A DNA stretch of 64,000 bases. Origin: Vandiemenella viatica. Its lineage: Eukaryota > Arthropoda > Insecta > Orthoptera > Morabidae. Positions 1 through 12,159 of this stretch are shown here, in pieces; positions within the stretch are counted from its first letter, which is position 1; the number at the start of each line of letters is the position of its first letter. Location of the stretch: contig CM061919.1 of NCBI GenBank assembly GCA_031002005.1, forward strand, positions 173,831,121 through 173,895,120, written 5' to 3'. A program made the position numbers and the translations under genes. Below the pieces are notes generated by a model. The model did not search any database. It was given only the letters and a program-made list of their open reading frames with translations, and was not told the DNA's origin.

Positions 1-2395
1 CCGTACATTGTTAATACGTCACGAGAAAATATCGTAAAAATGGGTCCTCATTTCTTCATGTTATTAGATTGTTGGTGGTTTTAATTACATATTATAAATA
101 ACCAGTCCACCATATAGTTCACTGTAAACTTGCTTTTATTCTCATAAACACGACGTCAAAGATACTGTTTACATAATACAGCGATCGTATACAATACTTC
201 TTCCACAGAAAATATAGTTCTTGGCCGTCGTAAATTGAATCGGTGAAAAACTGTTTCTCTGCCTCGGATGTTAGCTTTATATAAACTCCATCGAAATGTC
301 TAGAACACTTCAAAAGCTTCCGCCAGATATTTCACAAACATTAATGATACCTAAACAATTGAAACATATTAAGAACAATCAGAATTAATAAATAATCATT
401 TATAATCAGTACGAAATGGTCAGAAATGGAAATTAAAGATACTTAAACAGAAAATTATTCACAGAAATCTTTTTAAACTGTAGCAAATTGTCCTTTAGAC
501 ATCGTAATTTGCATTAATACTTGGAATTAAGAACATTTAAACAATTCTCTTGTTCAATTCTGTTCTTAAACATATTAAATGGCCTTTAAATAATTTCTTT
601 TAATAAAACAAAGTCTATGTACATTGATTTACAGTTAACTGAAAAACAAAGATACCTGCTCATATTCAACCAATCTCTAGTGCTTCATAAAATACAATTC
701 CATTTAATTTTTGGTTTGAGGGCTGTTACAATGTGTTAATACACCAGACCATTTGTCCTAACCTCTCGGAAGCCATATATTATAGCAGACATAGCATGTT
801 ACGCAGAACTATCAAGAATTTTGGTACATCGAAAGAAATTGCTGACATAATTTCGTAAAATTGCTAATTAGTTTTGAACCAAAGAATTAAAGTACATGTA
901 TTACATAAGGAGTTTATAGTTGGTAGGTAGGAGATTCGGAAGTAATTAAAGCGTTGCTGATAAGGAAAGAAAGTGACTGTAAAGTGTTTTAGCGAACTGA
1001 TCTTCAGAATTTTTCTTTATGGCATCGATCGATTAAAAACTGCAAAGTTCTGGAGCTGATTTCATTATAGCGAACAGAAATATGTGTTCTCCAGAATAGT
1101 TAACTAGACGAAGGGAGTGTATTTGATAAGAATTCTTACCGCAACAATTCTCCCATGAGAAATGAATACAAAACTACGAATTCCGTTAAAACACAACTTC
1201 TTGCGGCAGCTGATTCAGAAAACTTGCTTCTTTGACGAGGTGAAGCCAGTACTATTGTTTTACATGCAGTTTCATGTTTACAAACTCTCCAGTTTCTGAA
1301 ACATTTTGCGTTCCTTTCGCCATCCAAGTGTTGGTTGTCGTGTGTTCCGGGCAGCATACACGGCGTCAAGGCGGATCTAGAAGTAAAGCGCATCATATAT
1401 CCAACACTGACAATAACAAACAATATTTCTAAAACTACGAGTGTTTCGTGTCATCTGATACTAAGTAATATCTGTCATATCTTAATCAGAAGCTTGGTTG
1501 GAGGTACAAAGCCACTCATCTCATATTTGTTTTGAACTGAAGAAGAAGTATTTCTTCGTAACGACTAAAATAATAATAGTAATAATAATAATCTGTTGCT
1601 CAGATGATAAATTTTAATAATACAATCTCAACAAAATGACTATTTCCAAAAGGTAACAACCAGCCGGAAGATAAATAATATTTTAAAACAGGTTTTTTGC
1701 CGCTATTAGCAACAGAATCACTGTGTTACAATTTAACCAATTTTCGAAAAATGTTGACCTCTTTTTTCTACAGTATCCAAATACCAATTAGTTGTTATTT
1801 CACTATAGATGTACTTGCTGGATTTATTAGATGCAACAAAGTGCAATCTGAAAGTGAAAGAATTATGCTGAGAGAATGGAAGTACAAGATTACTTTAAAT
1901 TTTGTATTGCCTTAAGCAATAATGGAATTTTTTATCTCTAAACTTTTCGAGTTTCTAACTATGATTTCTGTTGTTGGTGCTACGAATATTCACTACTTTA
2001 TACGAGTATATATATATAATACAGATGTAGTAACGGCTTACTAATACCATTTCGATTCTGTTTTAGCTGAAAATAAGTCTGTAGTTTAGTGTGCTGAAGT
2101 TGGTCTAAATGGAGACGAAAAAATATGGACCATAGCCTTCACTAGTCTCCCATCAGGTCGCTCGACTCCAATGATTTATGAGACGTAACAAGAACGGTAT
2201 TCGGGTACTTTGTCCGTAATGAATCCAACGTTATACAGTTTTCAATTCTGACAATGTGCAGTACTTGTATCTACAACGTAAATGGATAGTCAAAAGGGAT
2301 TTTAAAAAAGAATGTGGTCTTCTGATATCTGATGGCCTAGTGAAAATCATTTTTATTTCATTCTTATATTTTTGCATGTTTAATTTAATTTATTT
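1..2395. other. AT-rich stretch, no supported gene
   Basis: AT-rich non-coding DNA with many stops in all frames. A short (aat)n run lies near 1565-1592 and a (ta)n run near 2009-2019. The only frame that looks mildly protein-like is on the minus strand at about 119-335 (see findings). I see no repeat family that recurs elsewhere in the window. Confidence 0.5.
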
Positions 2396-2399
2396 AACC

Positions 2400-2790
2400 G
2401 CGATGGAGTGCACGCCGCGTTGAAAATTTCCCTACATGCACGTTTTTCCCCTTTCCCTTTTCAGAGTTTTTGTTTAGTTATTAATCATTTCCCTTAGTAA
2501 TTTATTCCAATCCCCATACCCACGAAGAACATTTTCCCACACCCTTATGCCCGAAATCGAGTGCCAATCTTTAACCTTCCATACTACTCTCTTAATTCTT
2601 TCACCAATATCTTTAAAACTCCTCACCACCAATATACGCCCTGCACAATCCCATCACTCTCTTCACCCTCCTCCTGTCTTCCAACGTCTCCCATATCAGA
2701 GCCTTGATCATATCAGTTACTGATTGTGTTCCGCAGTTATTTTCAGAGATAAATCTAACAGCCCTACTTTCGATTCCCCCCCCCCCCAAC
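2400..2790 (-). pseudogene. 3'-terminal fragment of a non-LTR retrotransposon
   Basis: Read on the minus strand from about 2785 downward, one frame gives a stretch containing SRAVRFIS, QSVTDMI and WETLEDRRRVKRV. This is the thumb-to-C-terminus pattern of CR1/RTE-type LINE reverse transcriptases, where 'QRRAARFVTG...S.T.M...LGW.TLE.RR' is usual. The frame then runs into stops. A poly-C run at 2770-2787 borders it. The fragment lacks the catalytic reverse-transcriptase core and is 5' truncated. The same terminal region is represented again at 3.9-4.4 kb and 27.2-27.7 kb. Family placement is from memory of motif patterns, not a search. Confidence 0.55.
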
Positions 2791-3574
2791 TCAAGTTGTA
2801 AGATTACTGTGCCCCAATTTTTTCCGTACTTGGGTAAAAAAATCTGAGTTAAATTGAGTGTGAAAGATCATTTTAGAAAATTCTAGTGATTATAAATCAT
2901 ATTAATTACTATTTGCGGGCCACGTTGTAACATTTCAGTAGCTTGAGTTGGGAGTACTTTGTTTATGTTGTGGGGTTCACTTGAAGAAACTGCCTGCTTT
3001 GCAGTGAGACACCACGAAAAGGACAGTCTGTTGCGGGAGAATAATAGTACAAGTAATATCAAAGTGTTGGACGAAATTATATACTGAGTTCGCTGGCAGA
3101 GGGGAGAGCAGTCGAGAAGTTAAGAAGTTGTTGCAGTTGAACGTTGCAGGTGCGCGTAGTTGATAACGTATAAAAGGAGTTTCAAAGTACCTGCTGCAAG
3201 GTCCGCATAAAAGGCACTAATAAATATAATGAATGAATATTAATATGGCTAGCTGTACTCGCCAATGCAGGAAGAATATGAGATTTGTTTTGTCAATTCA
3301 CAGGTAAACTATCAAAGAAATATTGTCAGGCTAATCTCCTTCTGAACTTCGTTCGTTCTCATATGTTTTAAATACGTTTGTGTGTATCATTTGTTTCTAC
3401 TGCTACTTGAAAACCTGCATCTAATTGGGAATATTTTACTGAAAGTGGATACGGCATTTGCATACTTTGCTATTGTTCGCAAAGCTTCACTGTAAGTAGT
3501 ATTTGAAGTCTAACACGTGTTCGATCAGATTACTTTATTTGTATGTATATTAACTATTATTATTATTACTCCGC

Positions 3575-3795
3575 GATTCACTAAAAGGGGTTGGCGGAGA
3601 GTGCATTACACCAATCCTAATGTGTAACCATTTGTGCATAGGAAGGAATATACGGGATATGGCAGGAGGCGCACTTGCGCTACTTTTAGGAGCCAACCCG
3701 GCATTCGCCTGGAGTGATCTGAGAAAACCATGGAAAACCCAGATCAGAATGGCCGGAGGATTTATAGATACCCACTCCTATCTGAATCTGAATTC
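3575..3795 (-). mobile_element. SINE copy (tRNA-derived family A, variant tail)
   Basis: Contains the body shared by many copies here: gcattcgcctggagtgatct, then ccatggaaaacccagatc. The left part (ggcggagagtgcattacacc) matches, in reverse complement, the copy at 9425-9645. The two share a tail different from the main family A copies. The tRNA-like head is lost in this copy. Confidence 0.7.
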
Positions 3796-3959
3796 TCTCA
3801 CTCTATAACTCCTTACTATCCCACTCCCTAATCGCTCGTGGAAAAAAAGAGTATAGAAATGAATTGGTACTGGCCCTGATATTTCTTATCTTATTTTCTC
3901 GGTCATTCCTAGATATGAATGTATCTTGTGTAATATGTGTTTGCCGTCATCCTGAAATA

Positions 3960-4368
3960 GTTCAGCTGTGAATTTTTCAATCAGTTTCTGCAGAGTGCGT
4001 CTCCTTCGGTGTTCCAGGTCTTCCCAACCCAACTCATTCAACATCGCACTTTCCCTACAAGTATATATATATATATACCTGTCACAAATAGGGCGGCTCT
4101 TCTTTGGACCTTCTCCAACGCATCAATCAACCCCTTTTGATAGGGACACCATACAGAACAACAATATTCTAAGTGAGCACGCACCAGAGGATTGTATGTA
4201 ATCGATTTAACTTCCGGTGTACATTGTTCTAAATTACGACATAGAAATGGGGGCATATAATTTTCTTTCCCAATTACCTTCTCAATATGTTCATTCCACA
4301 ACAAATTATTACCAATTTTTACACCCAGATATTTAGCGGAATCTACCCTCCTAAGGACAAAAATACCT
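3960..4368 (-). pseudogene. 3'-terminal fragment of a CR1/RTE-type LINE reverse transcriptase
   Basis: The minus-strand frame read from about 4365 to 4080 is continuous and diagnostic. It contains AKYLGVKIGNNLLWNEHI, then a PPEV-like segment, LVRAHLEYCCSVW, and DALEKVQRRAALFVTG. After a (ta)n microsatellite at about 4061-4076, another frame continues with LGWEDLEHRRR. This is the region downstream of the YADD active site in CR1/RTE-like elements. The catalytic core is missing, so this is a dead 5'-truncated copy. The microsatellite sits inside the former coding region and breaks it. Confidence 0.75.
4061..4077. repeat. (TA)n microsatellite inside LINE fragment
   Basis: Uninterrupted alternating t/a tract within a degraded reverse-transcriptase frame. 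Coding motifs continue on both sides, so it arose after the insertion. Confidence 0.85.
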
Positions 4369-4606
4369 AATTGAATCGCAAAGACGATCTATTATTTAAA
4401 CATACTTTAAAGGGCTAATCGCCATAAACATTTTGACTGTAATAAGGTTTGTGCCAAGCGACATCAAATGGGTACATTCTATTACGAATATTAGCGGACC
4501 TCTTTTTATTTTTCAGCCTGTGGTTGTCACATAGAAACATAACGTAATGTTTCACTAACGTGACATAAGCTACCTCTATGTGTAGTTTAGTTGCAATGGT
4601 TAGTTT

Positions 4607-4681
4607 CAGGGGCGTATCTGGCTTGAGGGCCCAAAATAATTTTTTTGCACCGTGGCCCTTGTTGACCTAGCTACGCCACTG
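4607..4681. mobile_element. 75-bp hAT-type MITE with 8-bp TSD
   Basis: Left end is caggggcgtatctggcttga and right end, reverse-complemented, is cagtggcgtagctaggtcaa, giving imperfect terminal inverted repeats that begin CAG as in hAT elements. Flanking 8-mers are gttagttt (4599-4606) and gttggttt (4682-4689), 7 of 8 identical, the hAT target-site length. No coding content; it needs a transposase supplied elsewhere. Confidence 0.75.
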
Positions 4682-4689
4682 GTTGGTTT

Positions 4690-5020
4690 TGGTTGATTCG
4701 TAAACACACATACAATCTCCCAAAATTTGCGGTTCTACCTCTATATCATTGACGTTATCTGGTACTAATTTGGTAAAAAGTATCCTGCATGTTAACTGAT
4801 GAGTCATTCTATCACCATGTGCAGTTTCGCTAAAATCCATCCTCTAGTTTTTGCTCGAGATGCCCTCCGTATCATCGAGAACTATGTTACAGATCTAGAT
4901 ACAAATATCCTGTATGTTAACTGATAGTATAAGCTATCGTTGCGTGCAATTTCGTAAACATCTCTATTAGTGATGCGTGAACATACATACAGACAGTCAA
5001 AGATAAAATATTTTACTGTT
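4690..5020. repeat. Degenerate direct repeats, possible LINE 3' UTR
   Basis: The phrases tatcctgcatgttaactgat (near 4780) and tatcctgtatgttaactgat (near 4907) recur about 127 bp apart, each followed by a similar gtgcagtttcg / gtgcaatttcg segment. The stretch ends with gtgaacatacatacagacag, a type of sequence I associate with insect repeat tails. Class uncertain. Confidence 0.45.
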
Positions 5021-5029
5021 TTGACATCG

Positions 5030-7435
5030 GTTGTGTACATTGTAATTACTCAAAAAAATTTTCTTGTGCAGACACATCTTTTTAGAAAGCGGTTTATGTT
5101 AGGGAAGTATTTTTAAGCTAAGTAGTCGACGTGTGGTCAGGCGGAGAAATGGAGATGGGGTCCGGACGTTGTGGCGTTAGGAACGAGAGGGAATGTAAAG
5201 ATCAGACTAAATATATCAATTAAGTGGCGGGTCATTATAACAATACAACAACCAAAAACTGTCCACTTTAAAACCGTAAGGTAACATTCATATGATAATG
5301 ACGCCGGGTGATAAAACTTTTCTTTTTGGTATTAAAGGAACACAGGTAAGCTATTTGATAAACAATGATCTGTAAGTTAAAAGGGTGACAGATAAAGAAG
5401 AAAAAAATAAACATTGCTGTTACAACGATATAATCCGCAGTATGAATTTTTAAAACTCCCATGGGCAATATATGTTACAAATTACTTTAAAATACATTAC
5501 GAAGGTGACATGATCTGGTCTGTTCAAATCACCGTTAGTCAAATTACAAGCAGAGAACAGTATATTATTTTTATGAGAGAAGTACAAATAAACTGAATGA
5601 ACATTACTTCAAAAAAATTACGCTTGGTTAAAAAAAATAAAAATAAATAACTTATGTTCAACAGTTTTTTTTAAAAAAGAAGCATAAGATTTTTTGGTTT
5701 CTTTTAGACTAATGAATCTAAAATTCAGGTATCTGCTCTCCAGAAACAAAAGTACACTGTACATATATAAAGTGATAGCTGTTATAAGCAAAAACTTTCA
5801 TTATAAATATAGATAACTGCACATACTATAGTAACACGAAACTCTGATAAGTATAAGAAATATTAAATTATCTTTTTAAAAATATTTTTCGTTTGACAAT
5901 ACTTCGTATTTTATTTAAATCCTGATTCCGATGTAATTGTGGGGTTATTTTGGATTTTAAATTTTTTTTATGAATAATATGCAGCAAACCCATCGCTTCA
6001 ACCACAACACTAAAGGGCTGGGTAACCCTTTTAATCTGATTCCTTTCCCTCGTAAACCTACCTCCTAGCAATATTAGCGCCAACAAGGTAATGGTGATCA
6101 CGGAAACACGCCAACCTCCTCAACATGACAACGCATATTCACCTATGAGTAGGAAAATATTAATTTTAGATTCTGCTAAATTATATTTATCTAAATTTAA
6201 ATTTTAGTAACTTAATAATGCTAAATAATGATACTGAAGAAAATAAATTAGAATGCTATCAAATTTACAGTTTTCATGTTAGTAGTTGTGGGACACTGTA
6301 CCTCTTACTGTGAATCAGAGCTGAACAGAAATCGTAACTTCCGGATGTTCTGCGTCAGTTCAGAATCAGTACTCACCCCACAACTTTTATTTTACATCAT
6401 TAACTTATTTTCCCCACCACAAACTTTCATCTTTTCTCACCCGTATCCAAAAACCTTCTCTTCCAAGGTGACGTTCTTGCAACAGCACCCAGAGTTATTT
6501 AAGTCTTCATTTCCAGAAATTACTCTATCAATATCTACTACTCCATTACTGCTGTTGACGGAGGGATATTTTGTTTTCTCTGGAGGTAGATCTTGCTGTA
6601 TTATAGTTCCCATATTTACTTCTTTCTACATCAGATCACTGGAGGAACAATAAATAAAATAATTTTTCAAACATTGAAGTTGTACTTAATAAGGGCAAGA
6701 GAAACATTATTTCTTTTGCTGATTAAAATAGTCGAAACTTATCACTGGCAAAATAATGATGTTTTATTTTGAAAATTACACAAGAGATCAAAGACCATAA
6801 AGATATAGATTTTCCAGTTAGTGATCAAAAGATAACACAGGGTGCTAAGTAGGTTTATAACGTGGAATAAAACCTGCTAACTAACGATTACCATGCCAAA
6901 GTCTTCTTACATAATGGCTGCAATAGTTATCAGTTTCCACAGATTTGGGAATCTTCCTTTTGAATCTTTACCTATCTTAGCCGGGAAATAATTTTCCAGC
7001 TATGGAGTAACGTCCCCCTGAAAATAAGAATAACTGAAGAGATTATCTTATTGAAAATCACTTCAGGTTATTATTACTTGTTCCAGCTCTAGCAATCCTT
7101 TCTCTCTCTGCCACCTTTCCTTTATTTCCCTAACCTTTGCTCCTACTAGTATTAAATATCATTCTATTGATTCAGCGGTTAGACATAAGAAGGCCTATTT
7201 ATAGATTTTGAAGCTGTAACGTATGTATTAAAATTTCTGGTATAGTGTAATAGAGTACTTGACCACCCTATTCTAGTATTTAATGAGATAAATAAATTTC
7301 ACTGGTTATATTGATAATATTACATCAGTTTAGGTCAGTGATTTTATGGTTATGATTAAATCTAAGTAATACAACTCGTGCGGTTCAAAGTTAAATTATT
7401 GAGTCTGATCTCGCAATTAGATTCAGAAAAGATAA
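5030..7435. other. AT-rich stretch, no supported gene
   Basis: Long AT-rich DNA. The longest frame (plus strand 6276-6653, 125 codons) begins with cytosine-poor sequence, has no recognisable domain and lies in a tract where open frames of this size occur by chance. I would not call it a gene. Confidence 0.45.
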
Positions 7436-7436
7436 T

Positions 7437-7690
7437 GCGGCGGTGCCCTGTAGGGAGTCAGACCTGGATGGGGTCGTCAGCCGCAGCTGGGCTGATTCCC
7501 AACCGCTGCCCCGTTGACTTAGGTCTGGGCTGTCCCGGGATGGGTCGAGCTGCGGGCATTGCCCCAACACGGCGGGGCGGCCAGACAGAAGCATCGATCG
7601 AGTGCGGGTTGCCACCCGGGGTGACACACATACGCAGACACGCGTGGGTACACGACCTGCCACCCCACTGAGCTACACTCATATCATGAC
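7437..7690 (-). repeat. GC-rich block, possibly tRNA-derived repeat
   Basis: A ~250-bp GC-rich island in AT-rich surroundings. Its right edge, read on the minus strand, is gagtgtagctcagtggggtg, which resembles an RNA polymerase III A box (tagctcagtgg). I do not see a clear B box, so a SINE head is only a suggestion. Overlapping open frames on both strands are a product of the GC content. Confidence 0.35.
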
Positions 7691-9410
7691 AGGAAACTCC
7701 GTGTGTTATAGCTGCTTTCAGTCCAAAAAAAAATAACTAATAAAAGACCAAAAACTGATCCTTGAGGAAGATGTTTATAATTTATTTTGGTGGTGTAAGT
7801 ATAGTGTTCTATCGTGAGACAGATTCGAGTCTCTTACAAGCGTCATTGTAGGGCAGGCTCTGAGACACGGTGGTTAATTCCATTGCTTTGTGAGTAAGTC
7901 ACTATTGGCTGCTTCATCTTCGCAGATAGCGGTGAGGAACATCATTTATAATTAAGGCTGAGTGCATCGCATCTTATTTTTGGCTGATTAGTCCTAATAG
8001 TGGTGCGATGTATTTTATCACATTTGTCATATATTAAATGTGAGTCCAGAGGATGCTTTTTCTGTTCCATTTTAACCAGAATTTGATGACTGTCCTTAAA
8101 TTAAATGTATTATGATCTATATGATGTAGATGATGGAAGGGAGAAGGCTGGATCTAAGTTCCTAATCCACCAAAAGACATCAAGAAGGCTGCTAAGTTTA
8201 GCTTTCTCATCCCATAGAGAAATCACCAACAAAAAGTATAGTTTGCAGCCCCTCGAATAGCACTGCGGAAAAGTTTGGGATTTAATAGAGGGTTTGCTAC
8301 TGTATCTGGTTACTAAGACTCTTGTAACCTGGTGGCCAAGTCCCGAATGGTTAAAATTTCTAGCCCTATCGTGGCTTGAAGCATCTAAACCCGTGGCAAG
8401 CTCCGGTCACAATTATGATGTTGCAACTATCAGACCAAATGAGCCACGCTTACCAAATGTAACAAAGGACCAATAATTGATTCCCAAGCAACATCGTAGC
8501 ACTTTGCGAGTAAGATAGCAGTAGCTACACTTTGAATTGTATGCTGCCTTAGGTGTTTATGATCCAGTCTCGTTGCTGCATTGGTGATAGGATCAATCGT
8601 TTAAGATTTTGCCAGAAAGAAGTCTTAATACTGCTTACTCCAGGTCAATTTTATGAATCTGATTTGGACCGCGATTCCTGTCGGTATGCTTCTTCATGGT
8701 ACTACCATCTTCTGTTAGCCAATCGGGCAGCAGAAAGATTGTTCCAAATATAACTGAAGATTCGTTGCCCAGACAACGGAACAAACAAAAAATCTGGAAA
8801 AGGAAGCCTACTATTTCAACTCGCAAGACTTGTGCAGATGAAACGTATAACAAATTGAGGGTACGTCTGGCAACAAAAAGTAAAGTTGTTCCCAGTAGTA
8901 CAGGACTGAAGGACTCTGACAGGCAGTATTGTGACTGCAGCTAAGGTCTTTCGTGAAAATTAATCTTACAGTTACTCTTCTTTGGCGCTTATAGTTAATT
9001 TAGTTGCTCATATACTTTGTGTGTCACTGTTAAACCAATTTTTACGACATATTTATGAACTTCAGTCCAGGTGTGAAACATCTTACAAAGTACTACAAGG
9101 GAAGAGCAAATAACTTGTCGCTTAAATCTTCAGTATAGATTAATAGGTTATTCCACATAGATCTGTTGTCGCATCTTAATGATCAGAAACAAAGCCTTCC
9201 TGGATTCTTTTCGGGAATGGTATGTTCAGTTCCATACAACAACAGAGAGCAGTAGTGCCTACTTCAAACATGAATACATTTTAGATGAAATTGACAAAAT
9301 TTATTTGTAAAAATTTATCTATCTTTCTGAAAAAACCTAGCTCGCTGACAGAGAGATGCCTTTGAAATGCAAGTTATAAGCACCGCCATGTCATTAGTGG
9401 TTCCATGGTT
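7690..9410. other. No supported gene
   Basis: Unassigned sequence of mixed composition. Short plus-strand frames at 8294-8476 and 8696-8944 show no family signature. Any host exon here would need transcript evidence. Confidence 0.4.
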
Positions 9411-9424
9411 TTTACAACTCACGG

Positions 9425-9650
9425 AAACTTAAAATCGGACAGGAGTAGCTTTCGATAAAGCTCTCCGGCCATCCTGATCTGGGTTTTCCATGGTTTTCCC
9501 AGATCACTCCACGCGAATGCTGGGATGGTTCCTCACAATAGCCCATAGGCGCCTCCCACCATATCCCGTATATCCCTTCCAAACAATTACTCTTTCGGAT
9601 AGGTGTAACGCACCCTCCGCCACACACTTTTAGTGAATTGCGGAGTAATA
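9425..9650 (+). mobile_element. SINE copy (tRNA-derived family A, variant tail)
   Basis: Carries catcctgatctgggttttcc, atggttttcccagatcactc and gcgaatgctgggatggttcc, the family A body. It ends in the variant tail with ggataggtgtaacgcaccct and a short (agt)n-like end. It is the plus-strand partner of the copy at 3575-3795. The B-box head is missing or degraded. Confidence 0.7.
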
Positions 9651-9734
9651 GTAATAGTAAAACTGTTTCCTTGTCACTGCCAACGATGTCCTATAAGGAC
9701 AATGTAGAACGTGACTTATTTTGTTACAAAAATT

Positions 9735-9960
9735 TTTAATCCCAACAAGATGCAACATCAAATACAAGAGCAACTAAGGGTAATGATGGTAATATAGTAA
9801 AAAAAGCAGATGTTTTAACAAAATCTTTTTGCTATATACAGTGGTAGCCAAAAACTAATTTTGAATCCCGACAAGATAAAACATCAAGTACAACAGCAAC
9901 TAAATGAATTGAGGGTAGATACAATGCAAAGGACGCTGCTATAACAAAAACTTTTAGCAC
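9735..9960. repeat. Diverged tandem duplication, period ~126 bp
   Basis: aatcccaacaagatgcaaca at 9738 recurs as aatcccgacaagataaaaca at 9864. Each is followed by caa-rich sequence, then gctgctataacaaaa / gatgttttaacaaaa. Two copies with scattered substitutions and small gaps. Confidence 0.65.
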
Positions 9961-9992
9961 ATGTCATTGCTTCCAAAGCAGCCAGGAAAAGT

Positions 9993-10103
9993 TTAATTAT
10001 TAGTTCCAAACTAGGTATATCGCTCAAATTAAGAACGCTAAGCTTGGTTAATTATTAGTTCCAAACTAGGTATATCGCTCAAATTAAGAACGCTAAGCTT
10101 GGT
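9993..10103. repeat. Exact 2 x 55-bp tandem duplication
   Basis: The unit starting ttaattattagttccaaact and ending gctaagcttgg is present twice with period 55. I see no mismatch between copies, which indicates a recent duplication. Confidence 0.95.
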
Positions 10104-10117
10104 ATTGAATCTGAAGC

Positions 10118-10412
10118 TTCGTTGGATCCTCCTGAGGAGGTGTAGTGAGCCTAGTATTAGAGGTAGAGCAGGCAGTTCCTATCTTCGTTTCCTAACTTAA
10201 CCCAGCATTACTATTGTGTGAAGGGTATCTAAAGTTTAACACGGAATTCAAACCACAGAAGCTTTCTTGGAATTTCGCATTACACAGCAATCTGTGCTAG
10301 AGGTGAAAGTCTGGTTAAAGGCCTACGAAAATCCCAGCCGAGACAAGGATTCGAACCGGGGACCTCACGATCTCCATTCAGATACCTTAACCACTGAGCC
10401 ACTCGCTCAAAT
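10118..10412 (-). mobile_element. SINE copy, tRNA-derived family B
   Basis: On the minus strand the head reads gagcgagtggctcagtggtt (A-box-like tggctcagtgg), then ggttcgaatcc (B box; ggattcgaacc at about 10348 on the plus strand). The body extends left to about 10118 and resembles the copy at 11938-12150: both contain ggcagttcct/ggccagttcc and a 'taacrcggaattc / taacgtggaatctgaatt' segment. B boxes of this type drive RNA polymerase III transcription of SINEs. No complete cloverleaf can be drawn. Confidence 0.65.
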
Positions 10413-10419
10413 TATCTAA

Positions 10420-11580
10420 ACTGTAAAAGATAAAACTGGTTTAATAAATTTTATTAAATCCTATTAATGTTGTGACAGGATCGCAGGTTTCTCAGAGTAC
10501 TGAACTGGGTCCTTTGCTTGTAATGTGGCAAAGGTTAGGAATAATCGTTCTAAGGAAATTTTTCAAAAAGTTATGCTTAATAAACCTGACCCATCCTCTT
10601 ATCCAATCATAACTTTGTTTATGATAATGGAAAACACTGATAATTACCGGTGATAGATCTATGAATTCTCCTAGCGGAAGAAAAATATTTGAGAATGCCC
10701 CACTTTTAAACATTGGCAGTTCAGCTAAGAAAGTTCACGACGACCCGAATTTCGCCTCCCCTTTAGGCATCAGTTGGTAGCCCTGGACAGTAGCGGAGTT
10801 AAAAAACGGTCACCACCACATGAATTGCTATGTGCCATCCGAACAAACATGAATTTACCGCCCCCCTGAAGTTGCCGTCCGGGGCAGGGACTCCGGTTTT
10901 CCCCGTCTACCTAGTTCCAGCATCACTAATTACACCTGGAAAATTATATGCAGCTTACGACGCGGAATTAGCGTTATCTGAAGTTATAAAGATTAATATA
11001 CGTTTAAACGGAAGTTTTAAAACGACATTCGCTCTGTGGGTATGCAGTTATAATCCCAGTGACTTAGAAGCCATCGTCTTTGTGTCGTACTGCTCCAGCT
11101 CGGTCAGCGCCCTCAGCGCAGAGTTGTGAACAAGTTAGGCAAAGAGAGGAGGACCAAGTATAATTCCGTGAGGAAGGCCGCGGAGCCGCGTCTCAACGCG
11201 GGGGGGCGTTGGCCCAGGTCGTGAGCACCGCCTCGGCGCATGCGCACGACTCACGCCCCCGCACCGGGGCTCGCCCACAGCACACAGGGTGAGACAATGG
11301 AGACTCCACAAGATTCACTCTGTCCTTCAGCCCTACCTAATCTGTCTCTGGTACTTAACCTCCACTGCAATAGCTTCTGCTCTCCACACTCTAATCCAAT
11401 AATCCAGTTATTCTCAACGGGGACGTTTATGGTCCTAAAAAAATTTATGGGGCGTTAAGGACCAACCGCCGCCCTACTACAGTATTATATCCGGCTTTAT
11501 AGGCTCCATCAAAGAAGTTTACCATTGCGTTCCCATCATAACATGCAGCGGAAAGAGGATATAGCGTAGTCCATAGTTTA
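10420..11580. other. Mixed repeat-rich stretch, no supported gene
   Basis: Holds a cccccctgaagttgccg...ccggggcag segment near 10860 that matches the interior of the hAT MITE at 62521-62680. A GC-rich patch lies at 11165-11285. Open frames at 10830-11129 and 11240-11458 cross these repeat-like pieces and have no domain. Confidence 0.4.
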
Positions 11581-11591
11581 CTAAAAAAAAA

Positions 11592-11755
11592 AAAGACATC
11601 AACGATAACAACGACAACGACGACAACGACGACAATGACAGCAACAACAAAAAGACAACAACGACAACAACAACAACATCAAAAACGACAACAAAGACAA
11701 CGACGAGAACGACGACAACGATGACAACGACGACAACAACAACAACAACACATTA
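11592..11755. repeat. Compound (ACAACG/ACGACA)n low-complexity tract
   Basis: About 160 bp of imperfect aacgacaac, gacgacaac and acaacaaca units, preceded by a poly-A run at 11581-11594. Purine/cytosine-only simple repeat. Confidence 0.9.
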
Positions 11756-11937
11756 TCGATGTTGGAGCGCGGCGATTTAAGGTAGCTGATGAAAATATCT
11801 AAAAACTAGTGTTATTTCACCAAGCTCAGCTCTCGAACCAATATTATTATTTTATCATATGTATTTGCTAATAAAACTGTGAACAATACACCAACGTTAT
11901 TAATACCGTTTGATAATTAACGGAATTACTGCCTACA

Positions 11938-12150
11938 TCGGGAGGATCCAACCAACCCAGGTAGGACGGCCAGTTCCTTTCCTCTGGGATCTACAGGTTA
12001 ACGTGGAATCTGAATTACGGAACGTCCTGGCGTAGCTCATATGATAAAACACAACTCTTAAAAATCCCTGGCTCTACCGGTATTTGAGCCCGGAACTGGA
12101 CACCGCACTTTAGAAAGTAAACGTCTTAACCATTGAGCTACCATGACAGT
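11938..12150 (-). mobile_element. SINE copy, tRNA-derived family B (degraded)
   Basis: Minus-strand head reads atggtagctcaatggttaag (A-box-like), followed some 40 bp on by a weakened B box (gttccgggctcaaatacc). The body shares ggatcc...ggccagttcctt and taacgtggaatctgaatt with the copy at 10118-10412. Divergence indicates an old insertion. Confidence 0.6.
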
Positions 12151-12159
12151 CGTCTTTCT

